From positions 1-64,000 of the forward strand of contig NW_024401811.1 in NCBI RefSeq assembly GCF_016859285.1: a DNA stretch of 64,000 nucleotides, read 5' to 3'. This DNA comes from Xiphias gladius. Taxonomy: Eukaryota; Chordata; Actinopteri; Istiophoriformes; Xiphiidae. Positions 46,730 to 59,290 of this stretch are shown piece by piece (within the stretch, counting starts at the first letter, position 1; every line of letters starts with the position of its first letter). The position numbers and the translations under genes are program-made. The notes below the pieces were generated by a model that had not been told where the DNA came from, made no database searches, and saw only the letters and a list, made by a program, of their open reading frames with translations.

Positions 46730-49430
46730 TGCCAACCTTCTGTTATTATTGGCAACATGAGATCTCTCCCAAATAAGATAGAGGAGCTAACGGTGCTGAA
46801 CAGACTACAGAGGGCGTATCAGAACTGTAGAATCATGTGCGTCACAGAAACATGGCTGAATGAACTCACTTCATAGTCACAAGTAACCCTGGATGGTTTT
46901 CAGCACATGAGAGTGGACAGGATAGCAAGGGAGAGTCGTAAGCGGAAGGGTGAGGGAAAAGTGATAGTTGTGAACGATAGATGGTGCAATTCTGAGCACA
47001 TCAGTGTTAAAGAAAAACTCTGTACAAAGGACTTCAAGCTGCTAGCTGTTGGTGCTGCATTTGGCCCTGTTACCTACTGAGGGAGTTCTCGCACATCATC
47101 GTGATAACAGTGTACACCCCCCCCCCCCAATTGACCAATGCTGTTGAAGCCTGTAAGCACCCACAATACCCCCTCCACATTCCTGGAGATGTTAACCATG
47201 CTTCCCTGTCTTTCACTCTCCCCACCTTCACCCAGTATGTTAAATGCTACACCAGGGACAATGAAACATTGCAATGAAACAAGCATCCAGGCCATCAACT
47301 ACACCTTCCTCGCACCACTCCACTCAAGCAAATTACATGCCCCTCCCCCTGTCTCCCTCAACTGGGGCCAGCCCCCACTTCCCCCCTTAGTCTCCCCTAA
47401 CAGCTGACCAGGTGAGGAAAGAACTCAGGAAGCTCAAGGCAAGAAAGGGCACAGGTCCAGGTGGCATCAACTACAGAGTGCTCAAGGACTGTGCAGACTG
47501 GCTCTGTAAGGTGGTTCTGCACATTTTCAATCTGACCCTTAGTCTGGAGAGAGTTCCAGTCATTTGGACAACTTCCTTAGTGGTTGTCCAGTACCAAAGA
47601 CTGTGCACCCCAGGGAGCCCAACCACTTCTGACCGATGACCGATGGCCATAACTTGGTGGATGACTCAGTCACCTACCTACTGCCCAGATCCCTTTCACA
47701 CCTTGAGAAACCTAGGATCACTGTGAGAGTCATGTTTTTTGACTTTCCAATGCCTTCAACACAATAAGCCATGATCAAAGTGAAGTTTCATTTGTGGTAT
47801 TGTGGAAACAGTAGGGTATAGATGCAGGACCATCAATGTGGGATGTATACAAGATTTTCAGTGGAAAAAAGTTCTTTCTGATACAAGTCAGTAATTATTC
47901 CAAGTAGTCCTTTATTTCAAGTTTTAGCTGTTTTGTTTTTAAGCCACAAGGATGGATATGTATGGATTTATTGTCATAATACTTTACTACTGTGATGGAA
48001 TGATTTTTGGTGCATAAGGTCACTACAGTCTTGGATTCAGTGTGCTTTTTAAGAGGCAATGAAACATTGATTGGATGCTTGTATTCTTGAAGAAAAGTCA
48101 ATTTGGTGTGTTTTTTTATCAGTCGCAGGGAAAAAAAAAAATACAGCCATCAGTGTTCAGGGGGGAGCTAGAGGGAGCAGGAGTGGACTGCCATCTGGCC
48201 AGCTGTGTGGACCATTGACTACCTCACCAACAGACCACAGTATGTGAGGCTCCAGGACCATCTATCTGATGTGGTGGTTTGCAGCACAAGGGCCCCACCG
48301 GGTACAGTGCACTCTCCTTTTCTGTTCACCCTGTACACACCAGATTTCAGATATAACACGGGTCACTGGTCATCTCCAGAAGTTCCCCAATGATACAGCC
48401 ATTATTCGGTGCATTTCAGAAGGGAATGTACAGGAATACAGGGAGGTCATCAGGGACTTTTGTCAACTGCTTTGAGGTCAATAACCTTCACATTAATGCC
48501 AGAAAGACAAAGGACAAGGCAATAGACTTCTGCAGGAAAATGCCCCAGACTACACCGGTGAACATCCAGAGATAGGATATTGAGATGGTGGGAGCGTTCA
48601 AGTACCTGGGCGTTCATCTAAACAATAAACTGGACTGAGCAGACAACATTGATGTCATGTAAAAAAAGGGCCAAAGTCGTCTCCATCTGTGGAGGAGACT
48701 GAGGTCCTTTGGAGTTTGCAGGATAAGAATATTTTAATACACTGTGGTGGCATCAGCAGTCTTCTACGCAGTGGTCTGCTGGGAAGGTTGAAGCATGGAG
48801 ACAGAAAAAAGACTCAATAAACTGGTTAAGAGGACTGTTCTGTCCGAGACTGTTATCTAGATTGTATAGAGGAGGTAAATGAAAGGAGGGTGTTAGCCAA
48901 GCTGTCGTCCATCTTAGACAACCCCTTTCATCCCCTGCATCACACTGTGGGGGCCTTAAGCAGCTTCTTCAGCAGACTGCTACACCCACAGTGTATGAAG
49001 GAGCGCTACCGATGGCAGTCAGACTTTTTAACAGCAACATACTGTAGCACTGTTGTTGTCTCTGCCAGCATCAACCACCACTTATAACATCACAGCTACT
49101 TAGCACAATACATCCCGGGTAGTATAAATTTATGTATTTATTATTTTGTCATTTATTTATCATCATATTTATCTTATGTTTCACCCTTGTGCAATACGAA
49201 TTTATATAATTTTCTCTCTTTGTGCAATTATCCAGTCTCCACTGCAATATTTTAGTGCAATGCTACGCAACATGTGTATTACCAGTAGGTCATATCTGTA
49301 TATGTGATAAGTGTATATATTGTATATAGTTGTTTAATACTCACTCATTCTTTCCTCTACTTTTGAGCTGCTGTAACAACTGAATTTCCCCTGTGGGGAT
49401 CAGTAACATTTCATCTTATCTATATGTATA
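46730..49430 (+). mobile_element. degenerate LINE (CR1/L2/Jockey-type), near full length ORF2
   Basis: Plus-strand frames broken by stops give endonuclease then reverse transcriptase in order: MRSLPNKIEELTVLNRLQRA and MCVTETWLNE (46757-46860), GKVIVVNDRWCNS (46960), KLKARKGTGPGGINYRVLKD (47425-47490), DYLTNRPQYVRLQDHLSDVV with APPGTVHSPFLFTLYTPDF (48210-48350), a frame-shifted FxDD-region equivalent near 48390, and a C-terminal tail. The 3' end (GCTGTAACAACTGAATTTCC, then CCTGTGGGGATCAGTAAC) is the classic fish L2-like tail. An unrelated AT-rich block at about 47860-48130 interrupts it. Inactive. Confidence 0.85.
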
Positions 49431-50180
49431 GCCAAGCTTCAGTACCAGCACCAGGTAGGCAGACCAGAGTTTGGCTGATGTGGTTTCTCAGCCACTGAAG
49501 GACCCATACCACTAGAACCATGAAGTGAAGTATCTGTTTTCCATTCGACTGTGAACCACAGCCCTTAAGTGGCTCCCATAAAAGTTTATATGGAAGAACT
49601 TTTAGATGTGTTTAGTGTGTATGTGGTTTTGCTACTGTTATGGTCTGTTTACAGGAGTGTTCCAAGCTCCTGCAACAAAAACTGGGTGCTCAGTGGGTCT
49701 GTGGCTGGGGTTGGTTTATCTCATGAGGGGACTTGGGACCATCAACTGAACTGCAGCCTGCAACCTCCCTGGGACACTGTTCTCCAAACCCATGGGTCCT
49801 GTGAAGGGGCTGACCAGTAGTCCATGTGATTTTGGTCAAATCTGACCACTTGCCCAGGTTTCTCAGCATGTATAGTACAGTGAGGTTTATTTAGTCTGTC
49901 TTAACACTGCTAATCGGGGGGGGGGGCATTGAGACGGTAGTTTCTGCCTTATTCTTGCTTCTTTGAAAAAGAAAAAAACTACACCAACGACAAAAACTGT
50001 GAAAACTATGGAGAATTTTGTAAAAATGTAAAGTTTATACAGTAGCTGCAAACTGGACATAAAGTAGTCTGGTTTCAGTTAGTCCAGGACCAGCTCTGGT
50101 CTGGATTCATTCAGCTTCAGTAGAAGTAGGTCAACAACAACGCAAAAGCTCAGAGTCTAATCACATTCACAGCAGAAAAG

Positions 50181-50181
<1 letters not shown>

Positions 50182-50252
<71 letters not shown>
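50182..50252. repeat. (CA)n microsatellite
   Basis: About 35 CA units. Confidence 0.97.
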
Positions 50253-50254
<2 letters not shown>

Positions 50255-50740
50255 AGAATGCATTAATGATCAGTGTCACTGCGTTCCTCTCCTTTAAAGG
50301 TTAATGTCCCTTTAGCTCCATCTGGTCACCAGTAGAGGAAACTACACACGGGCTGTCGACACATACAGAAGCTCCGCAGGTCCAAAATTCAATTTCTAAT
50401 CTCAATAATTAATTAGATGAATCCTACAATGTATGTTTCCTAACAAAGTTTCACCTCTTTACGGTTTGGCTCCAACTCAGAACCTAAAACTCTGATCATT
50501 GTTTACAAACCAACAAAACAACAGTTGACGAGACAGAAAGTTTGAATAAACTCAGTTTGACTCTGCTGCAGTTTGAGTAAAACAGTTTTCTGTCTAATTT
50601 ACTTTACCTCCACATCACAACGTTCCTCCAACGTTCTCTCTCCGTTTCAAGTCCAACTGCTTCTCTTCTCTTTCTTCTTTTTCTCTCGTTTCAGTTCTTC
50701 GCTCTTGTCTCGTTCAGTGAAATCTCTCTATCGGCCGGTT

Positions 50741-50787
50741 AACGCTCACACACACACTGAAACACACCCACACACACACCACACAAT

Positions 50788-50848
<61 letters not shown>

Positions 50849-50895
50849 AAACACACTGAAACACAAACACACACACACTGAAACACACCGACACA
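50741..50895. repeat. interrupted (CA)n microsatellite
   Basis: CA runs punctuated by repeated CTGAAACACA units. Confidence 0.93.
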
Positions 50896-51000
50896 ATGAA
50901 AGAGAAAGAGGGCAAACTCCCCTCTGGGCTTACATCACGGTTACTATAGTAACCAAAGAGAGGCTCCAAATCCTGCCTCCCTCTATCCAAACACACGCAT

Positions 51001-51036
<36 letters not shown>

Positions 51037-51176
51037 TCCTGCATTGTTGAGATCCATTCAGTTGAACCTAGAGAATGCTGCTCTTCTGCTGTAGGCCTCA
51101 CAGATACACTAAAACACACACTGACATACACACATACAGATTTTTGTGTGTTCAGAGTGTATTCATAGTACTCATT

Positions 51177-53681
51177 GGTGGAGGAAGTACTTAGGACCTT
51201 TACTGAAGTAAAAGTACCAGTACAAAGATAAAAAAAATATTCTACTACAAGTAAAAGTCCAGCAGTCAAAATCCTATTTAAATAATCGGACACATTTATT
51301 TTTATCTTCGTTTAGTTAGTGTATCACAGTAAAAGTATTTCATGTAGTTAAAGTCTCATAGTAAAGTACTTCATGTAGTTCCAGTATAACAGTGAAAGTA
51401 CTTCCTGTAGTTCCAGTATCACAGTAATAATACTTCATGTAGTTAAAGTATCACGGTAAAAGTACTTCATATAGTTAAAGTATCACAGTAAAAGTACTTC
51501 ATGTAGCTAGAGTATCACAGTAAAATACTTCATGTAGTAAAGGTATCACAGTAAAGTACTTCATGTAGTTAAAGTCTCACAGTAAAGTACTTCATGTAGT
51601 AAAGGTATCACAGTAAAGTACTTCATGTAGTAAAGGTATCACAGTAAAAGTACTTCATGTAGTTCCAGTATCACAGTAAAAGTAGTTCATGTAGTTCCAG
51701 TATCACAGTGCCAGTACTTCCTGTAGTCCCAGTATCACAGTAAAAGTACTTCCTGTAGTTCCAGTATCACAGTAATAGTACTTCATGTAGTTAAAGTATC
51801 ACGGTAAAAGTACTTCATATAGTTAAAGTATCACAGTAAAAGTACTTCATGTAGTTAAAGTATCACAGTAAAAGTACTTCATGTAGTAAAGGTATCACAG
51901 TAAAAGTACTTCATGTAGTTCGTATCACAGTAAAAGTACTTCCTGTAGTTCCAGTATCACAGTAATAGTACTTCATGTAGTTAAAGTATCACAGTAAAGT
52001 ACTTCATGTAGTTAAAGTCTCACAGTAAAGTACTTCATGTAGTAAAGGTATCACAGTAAAGAACTTCATGTAGTAAAGGTATCACAGTAAAAGTACTTCA
52101 TGTAGTTCCAATATCACAGTAAAAGTAGTTCATGTAGTTCCAGTATCACAGTGCCAGTACTTCCTGTAGTCCCAGTATCACAGTAAAAGTACTTCCTGTA
52201 GTTCCAGTATCACAGTAATAGTACTTCATGTAGTTAAAGTATCACGGTAAAAGTACTTCATATAGTTAAAGTATCACAGTAAAAGTACTTCATGTAGCTA
52301 GAGTATCACAGTAAAAATACTTCATGTAGTAAAGGTATCACAGTAAAGTACTTCATGTAGTTCCAGTATCACAGTAAAAGTACTTCATGTAGTTCCAGTA
52401 TCACAGTAAAAGTACTTCATGTAGTTCTAGTATCACAGTACCAGTACTTCCTGTAGTCCCAGTATCACAGTAAAAGTACTTCCTGTAGTTCCAGTATCAC
52501 AGTAATAGTACTTCATGTAGTTAAAGTATCACGGTAAAAGTACTTCATATAGTTAAAGTATCACAGTAAAAGTACTTCATGTAGCTAGAGTATCACAGTA
52601 AAAATACTTCATGTAGTAAAGGTATCACAGTAAAGTACTTCATGTAGTTCCAGTATCACAGTAAAAGTACTTCATGTAGTTCTAGTATCACAGTAAAAGT
52701 AGTTCATGTAGTTCCAGTATCACAGTGCCAGTACTTCCTGTAGTCCCAGTATCACAGTAAAAGTACTTCCTGTAGTTCCAGTATCACAGTAATAGTACTT
52801 CATGTAGTTAAAGTATCACGGTAAAAGTCATGTAGTTAAAGTATCACGGTAAAAGTACTTCATATAGTTAAAGTATCACAGTAAAAATACTTCATGTAGC
52901 TAGAGTATCACAGTAAAAATACTTCATGTAGTAAAGGTATCACAGTAAAGTACTTCATGTAGTTCCAGTATCACAGTACCAGTACTTCCTGTAGTCCCAG
53001 TATCACAGTAAAAGTACTTCCTGTAGTTCAGGAAGTACAGTTCACTGTGCAGGGACCTGTGTGCTGTGACTGGTCTCTGATTCTCTCTGACGTGATCAGA
53101 TCATTGATCCTGAGTCACGGAGGCTTCGGCAGCGTTTTACTGGTGGAGCTGCTCCAGGTGGAGCTGCTTTTAGCTACGTCATAGACAGGGAGAGAGTTCA
53201 GTCCACTGGTTCCCAACCTGGGGGTCGGGCCCCTCCAGAGGGTCGCCAGGTGAACCTGAGGGGTCGTCAGATGATTCATGGGAGAGGACAGAAGAAGAAA
53301 GACAGTTCTGATCCACTGATCTGGATTCAGTTGCTGGACTTTTCTCTGATCTTTGATTTTAGTGAACTATTGATCATTTGATCAATTATTGAAGTGAAAC
53401 CATGTAAGACGTTTAGAGGAGAAATGAACTGAAAACAACTCAGAGACTGAAACGTGACAAGGAGACACAACTACACACTGACTTTTGTCTGGGGATTTGT
53501 ATTTAAGATTTTTGTGTTGACAGATAAATGTAGTGCAGTAAAAAGAAAAATGTTTCTCTATGAAAAGTAGATAAGTAGTATAAATTAGCATAACATGGAA
53601 ATACTCAAGTAAAGTACAAGTACCTCAAATTTGTACATGAGTAAAGGACTTTTGAAATGTACTGAGTTACTTTCCTGCACC
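51177..53681. mobile_element. AGTAAAAGTAC-type inverted-repeat element expanded by an internal minisatellite, copy 3
   Basis: Left end GGTGGAGGAAGTACTTAGGA and right end, as complement, GGTGCAGGAAAGTAACTCAG are imperfect inverted repeats like those at 27628 and 41559. Near both ends are AAGTAAAAGTACC / GAGGTACTTGTAC words. Between them lies the minisatellite at 51318-53035. Copies 1 and 2 are only about 400-460 bp, so about 1.7 kb of this copy is expansion. Confidence 0.6.
51318..53035. repeat. 32-bp minisatellite with higher-order repeats
   Basis: About 54 tandem copies of a ~32-bp unit of the type ATCACAGTAAAAGTACTTCA plus TGTAGTTCCAGT. Variants (CATATAGTTAAAG, GTAGCTAGAG, GTGCCAGTACTTCC) recur in fixed order: the GTGCCAG/GTACCAG variant appears at 51708, 52151, 52438, 52725 and 52976, two intervals being exactly 287 bp (nine units). 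No gene inside. Confidence 0.95.
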
Positions 53682-54050
53682 GTTGAAACCCATAGGAACA
53701 ATCACGGACCATCTCCTGGGGACAGTCAGCAGGTCACAGTCCAGTCTGTAGTCCAGTGTTTAGTTCTCTGGACTGCCACCAGGGGTCACTGTGTTGATAT
53801 CACACTCAGCAGCTCGTTAGCCTCATTTGCACAAAAACAACAGATATAAATACTGATGTTACCACGGCAACGGCGCTGTCCACCTGATGCTACTGTCAGT
53901 CATCCAGGCGCCATCACTCTGCTGCCACACAGACAGACAGACAGACAGACAGACAGATAGATAGATCAATTGACAGAGATAGGAAGAAGGAGGCAAGAAC
54001 AAGAGGCAAGAAGAAGAGACAAGAGGACAAGAGAGGAAGAAAAGACGAAG
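53036..54050. other. upstream flank of the ak5-like gene
   Basis: No exon. An (ACAG)n/(ATAG)n run at 53928-53966 lies about 85 bp before the start codon and probably within or just before the 5' UTR. No TATA box identified. Confidence 0.45.
53928..53966. repeat. (ACAG)n(ATAG)n microsatellite
   Basis: Short tetranucleotide run close upstream of the ak5-like start codon. Confidence 0.9.
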
Positions 54051-57000
54051 ATGAGCAGCAAAGAAGTGAAGGAGTACCTGTCTGACCATCTCGTCCCTCA
54101 GCTGCTGGAGGTGAGACAGTTTTAGTTTTATTTCACAGCTGCTGTTTACCAGCTGAAGCTGAAGCTGTGATATCACATGAACTGCTGTGGTGGAAAGTGC
54201 ACTCTAAGTACAGATTTGAGGTACTTGTACTTTACTCGCTTGTCTCCATTTGATGCCACGTTGTACTTGTGGCCCGTCTGAAGGTTTTACTGCTCTGATG
54301 ACTGATTCCCAGGAACATACCAGTCATTTCCTGTATGTCGTTGTCCAATATCTGTTCCGCTGTGCAGAGGTATTTTTGTAAGCGTTTGGAGTTAGACTCT
54401 GTTGTTACTGCTGCAGTGTAAGTCTGTTGCTGTGCTGTTTGACTTTGGATGTTCAGGTGATCTTCATCGCTCGACGCTCCAACTGCTCAACGACCAGTTT
54501 TACTTTATACATATTACATCTGCTCCATGTGATCTGGAAAATATGTTGCGCACAGCTTAACTGGGAGCTGCATATATTTTACTGTGATTACAGCAATTGA
54601 AGGATGGACTATACCTAAAGGATCTAATGAGGTTGGGAGGGTGTTTGTGTGTCTGGGTGCACCTGTTCAGGTGACTCTCAAGACTTCTGTTAGACCTCTG
54701 GGATCTCTCAGGTATTCTTACCTGGAAAATTGATGCAGATTGTGGAGTGTTCCTGAGACAGACCAGGACCTTCATTCAGTTTCATGTCATCAGTAGTAGT
54801 ATTATCTGAGGCTGGTTTTAACATACGGACATGATGGTAGATGGTTACCGTGGCAACAGCACTTGACATGATACAAGTGGACAGGGAGCGAGAGACCTGC
54901 AGAGCAAGAGCTAGAAAGAGAGAGAGAGAGAGAGAATGAGAGCATCTCATCCGGTCAAGTAATCAGCTGAAATAACCTGAATCATAAATTATCATGAAGA
55001 GACAGACGGGCAGTCACGCAGACAGGCAGAGAGAAAGATTGGTAGTGAGAAAGTCAGACAGAAAGGTAGGCAGACAGGCAATTAGACAGACAGACAATCA
55101 GGCAGACAGAAATTCAGGCAGACAGATAGACAGGCAGACAGACGAGCAGTCAGGCAGAAAGGCAGTGAGAAAGAGAGACAGGCAGACAGACAGGAAGGCA
55201 GGCTGAGAGACAGGTCATGAGTCAGACAACAGATAGACAAACAGGCAGGCAGTCAGACAGCAGGACAGGCAGACAGACAGACAGGTAGTGAGACAGGTGT
55301 TTGACTGTATCTGTCTCTCAGAGTCTGTTGACAGGTCTTCTGTATCATCGTCCTGAGGACCCCATCAGCTTCCTGCAGAGCTGCCTGATCAGGACCAGAC
55401 AGCTGGGGGGTCCGCAGGTCATCACCTGGGAAACCTTTATCCACCTAGACAGAGACAAGCTGAGACCTGAACCCAGCAAAACACACCCAGGACCCGCCAG
55501 AACAACATCTGTACCCACTATAACACCAATGTTAGTCCCAACAACACCCCCTATAATACCCCCAATACCCCAAAAATCACCCACTACACCCCAAAGATCA
55601 ACCTCAATATTTCAAACATTGTCCATGTTACCCCCCATAATCCCCCCAGTAGCCCCAACATCCACAGTCACCCCACTGACACATTCTGGGCCACAATTTC
55701 CCTCCGTTAAACCCAAAACATCTGTCTTACCCCCACTGACAACCTCAGTTTCCTCCATCCACGATAGAACACCCTCTGGAACCCCCCAAACAGCTACTGC
55801 AAGCAGGGTCCTCCTCCCAGCTCCACCTGGACCTACAGGAACTCCACCTGTCCCCTTTCCTGTCCACGCTGAGGTGAAGGAAGAAGACACAAAGACTGTC
55901 AGCTCAGAGGGTAAGAGATTTCTCTGGAAAAAGTCAAGAAAGACCAGGTCCAGGGGTCAAATGTAAAAAACAAATATACATGTATATAAAGAAGCATCTG
56001 GGTGAGAATGCGACACCTCAAACTGACCTCAGACAAGCGTACACACAGTTTATTGGAGATATCTGCCGGTGAAATGATGAGTAGATTAAATATAAGATGA
56101 GACGTAAACTTATAGTAAAACACTGTTTGTTTACAGTAAGATTACATTTCCCCTGGTTGTGAATCTGCACAGAAATCTGTACAATTTCAACCAAAATTTC
56201 ACGATGAGCCTCATCATTATTTTTATTTACACTGGAGATGTCATCTCTCCATCAGTGATCTTTTCATTTATCCTCAGTTCTTGAGAGGCCTGTTTCAGTA
56301 TAAGCTCTACAAATGAATCATATATCGTCTCCCTGATGTTTAACAATGATGACTGAGAAGTTACCGCGGTGATAGTTTACAGGTACATGTCATAAATCAT
56401 TGGTACAGATGCCATAAATATCCATATCTGTAATGACAGATGTTCTGTTGGAGAACCTCACCAATGTAACAGTCAAAACTGCAAACTGCACTTCTTCTTC
56501 TTCTTTGTCATTCTTCTCACTGAAAGGTCTAATGAGCAGTGGAGCACAGGTATCGATATGCAAACAGATGTTTGAGAGAGTTACTATATAACTTCTGTCA
56601 AAGCTTGGGACCGTGTTTCAGAGATTTTTAAAACAGAACCAGTCGTACACACACAGCATTATGAATCTGATGGAAAGAACGTGTCTGTATATTTCTGTCT
56701 TAGTGTGAACACACAGTTTTAGTCCTGAATCTACACAGAGTTTTATACATCTGACAGCAAGACTTCTCTTGTGTAGGACTTCACTTCTTTGGTTCTCCAG
56801 GACCTAATCTTCAGGATTTCGGTTTTCCAGGACTTAAGTTCTGCAGGACTTTGTTTCTGCAGTACCTCAGTTATTTCTGACCACACATTTAGATTTAGAT
56901 ATATTGCAGAGGCAGAAAAAAAAACTTGCTGAATCCCCCACACCCCCGTATTTCTCCTCCTGGTCTTCCCTCTCCTGGTCTTCCTCCTCCTCCTCTTCCT

Positions 57001-59290
57001 CTTCCTCCTCCAGTCCGGTCTCAGCTCTCCATAGACTCGGACTCTGACATGACGGAGAGTTCTGGACTCCTGCAGGAAGTCAGCATCCTACCTCCCCAGA
57101 GGCCACGCCCCCTCATCTTCTTCATCATTGGTGAGAGAAAAAAACACGAAACCAGTACAAACCAGAACCAGAACCAGTAAGAGGTCTGCACCAGAACTAG
57201 TAAGAGGTCTGCACCAGAACCAGTAAGAGCTCTGAACCCTGTCTCAAAAATTATCCCTGTGTTTGATAATAACTTCTTAGACCAAGACTCAATTAAACCT
57301 TATGATGATGTTTATTAACCTCTGTGAACTCTGACCTCCTGTTCATGTTTGCTGACAAAGCAAGGATGTTGCGGTGCATGCTGGGGGGGCAGCGGGGGTC
57401 ACTGGTATCTATTATGTCCACAGGTGGACCAGGAAGTGGGAAGGGAAGTCAGACAGCGAGGTTAGCTCACTGCTTCGGCCTCAGAGTCGTCTCATTGGAC
57501 AACCTGCTCAGGAAGCAGCTGCTAAGCCATGCCTCCCCCAGCAGGAAGTGGGAGGTTGTTTCAGAAATGATGAATCATGGAGAGCTGGGACCACAGGTGA
57601 GTCCAAAAACATTTCACCTGAACCTGAACCTGAAATCATCCCCGAGACTGTCAAGAAATCTGTGCTTGCAGGAGGAGACAATCTCAGAGCTAAGGAGGCA
57701 GCTGATTGGTCAGCAGCACATCAGAGGGTTCATCGTGGATGGATTTCCTCGAGATGTCCACCAGGCTCTGAGTTTCCAGGAGCAGGTACCGACTAACCAG
57801 AGAGTAGTCTGTACCTCAGCAGGACTCAAGATTTCTGTACATACATATCTGTAGAAAGGTTGTTACTCTTTAAAGATACAGGTCATTTGTTTGAATCATT
57901 TTGAACCCGCACAGCCTCAACCTGAAATACGAAAACAAACTTTATTTGAGATCAACCACAAGCAGACAATAGGTTGGTAACTCAGTTTGGGGTTCACCGC
58001 TCAACTCTGCAGGGGCTCCACACAACAGACCAGCCCCAGTGGGAAACTAATGGACAACATTATAAACAATAATTAAACAATACACAGTAATGTTGAAATG
58101 CAGCAGTGACGATGATAAGTGGAACCATCACCCCTGCCCTCCCTGCAATCAGATGGGCTCTCCTGACCTGGTGATACTGCTGCTCTGCTCCAATGAGACG
58201 CTGAACTGCCGTCTGCAGCAACGAGCTGCTCGACTCGGTCTCCTGGGAGACAGTAACCACACCTTCCGGAGACGCTTGGACACGTTTCGGAGAGACATCG
58301 TCTCCATCAGGAGATACTACAGACAGACATACCTGCTGACACAGGTACACTTGCGGATACAGGTACATCTGCTAATACAGGTACATCTGTTCAAACAGGT
58401 ACACCACTTGACATATGCACACCAGTGCACCTGTTCACACCTGTACACCTGCTGACAGAGATACACCTTCTGATACAGGTACACCTGCTGACATATATAC
58501 ACCTGTTCACACGGGTACACCTGCTGACACGTACACCTATTCACACAGGTACACCTTCTGATACAGGTACACCTGCTGACATATATACACCTGTTCACAC
58601 GGGTACACCACTTGACACGTACACCTATTCACACAGATACACCTTCTGATACAGGTACACCTGTCGACACAGATACACCTATTCATACAGGTATGACAGG
58701 TGTGTCTCCAAAGGTCACGGCAGCATTTAAAACAGATTTAAAACAGTCAGATCTCCCACAGAAGTCTTGACTCGAATCTCATCTCAGTGATCAATGGATT
58801 CACTCACAGAATGAAATTATTCAGTATGTTTCACATCAGGTTTAACTTTAATGAACTTTGAGGTGAATTCACCTGTTGACTTCAAGCGAATTCACAGTCA
58901 CAATCAGTCCTTTGTGTGCGTGCAGGTGGATGCAGACAGAGACGAGGATGAGGTATTTGCTGATCTGAGTTCAGTCATAAGAGAAAAATTGCAGCTGAAG
59001 GATCGGTCAGGTACTGATCAGTTCTCCATATGAGTGATGTGTTATGAAACTGTTTCTGATTTCACTTTACAGTAATGTGAGTGTGATATGTCACTGTATT
59101 GAACACAGTCAGCTGTTTATAATAATAGATGGTCAGTGGTTTCTATGATAGAGACAATTAAACCACCAATTGATTGATTGATTGATTAATTGATTGATTT
59201 ATCTCTCTGTCTCCAGATCCCGTCGGTATCCCAGAATGCAGCAGTGTTGTCCCTGATGTCCCCTTTAACATCAGATCTGTTAATCAATAA
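54051..59290 (+). CDS. ak5l: adenylate kinase 5-like protein with a single kinase domain and a proline-rich linker
   Basis: Adenylate kinases interconvert ATP + AMP and 2 ADP; AK5 is the brain cytosolic form with two kinase domains. Exons: 54051-54110, 55322-55910, 57014-57130, 57424-57596, 57672-57785, 58153-58344, 58926-59010, 59217-59290 (1404 nt, 467 aa), GT/AG and in frame. The N-terminus (KEYLSDHLVPQLLESLLTGL, PEDPISFLQSCL) matches the AK5 dimerisation/docking start. Residues about 75-216 are Pro/Thr/Ser-rich. SIDSDSDMTESS leads into the kinase: P-loop GGPGSGKGS (256-264), SRKW, VDGFPRDVHQALSF (335-348), a short LID with RRRLDTFRR, and VDADRDEDEVFADL near the end. Key residues look intact. 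After DRSG the protein ends with 24 further residues and a stop; the second kinase domain of AK5 is absent and none is seen downstream. Symbol tentative. Confidence 0.88.
54187..54275. repeat. AGTAAAAGTAC-type element, one-ended fragment
   Basis: GTGGTGGAAAGTGCACTCTA followed by GAGGTACTTGTACTTTACTC repeats the terminal words of the elements at 27628, 41559 and 51177. Only one end remains; in intron 1 of the ak5-like gene. Confidence 0.45.
54990..55295. repeat. degenerate (ACAG/GCAG)n tract
   Basis: Purine-rich tandem of CAGACAGGCAGA-type units ending about 25 bp before the acceptor of the proline-rich exon of the ak5-like gene. Confidence 0.85.
58341..58700. repeat. tandem array copying an exon/intron junction
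   Basis: Immediately at the donor of the exon ending 58344 (CTGCTGACACAG|GTACAC) the intron continues as diverged 17-19 bp units of the same sequence (ACAGGTACACCTGCTGAC). ACAG|GTA recurs at about 58359, 58377, 58395, 58475, 58545, 58563, 58650 and 58687. Confidence 0.9.
59168..59200. repeat. (TTGA)n microsatellite
   Basis: Tetranucleotide run just upstream of the acceptor of the last ak5-like exon. Confidence 0.85.

Larger units (their letters stand above)
49431..51176. other. intergenic region with microsatellites
   Basis: No exon recognised. CA microsatellites at 50182-50252, 50741-50885 (interrupted) and 51003-51033. The frames over them are CA/TG translations. Confidence 0.6.

Noticed and set aside
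50573-51293. Cys/Val- and His/Thr-rich open frames
   Set aside because: Translations of CA/TG microsatellites.
51318-53035. Direct 32-bp repeats resembling a CRISPR array
   Set aside because: Repeats are head-to-tail with no unique spacers, in a vertebrate genome; it is a minisatellite.
57374-57796. Second 140-codon frame over the kinase exons of the ak5-like gene
   Set aside because: It overlaps exons and introns of the confirmed gene in another frame and has no P-loop or other motif.
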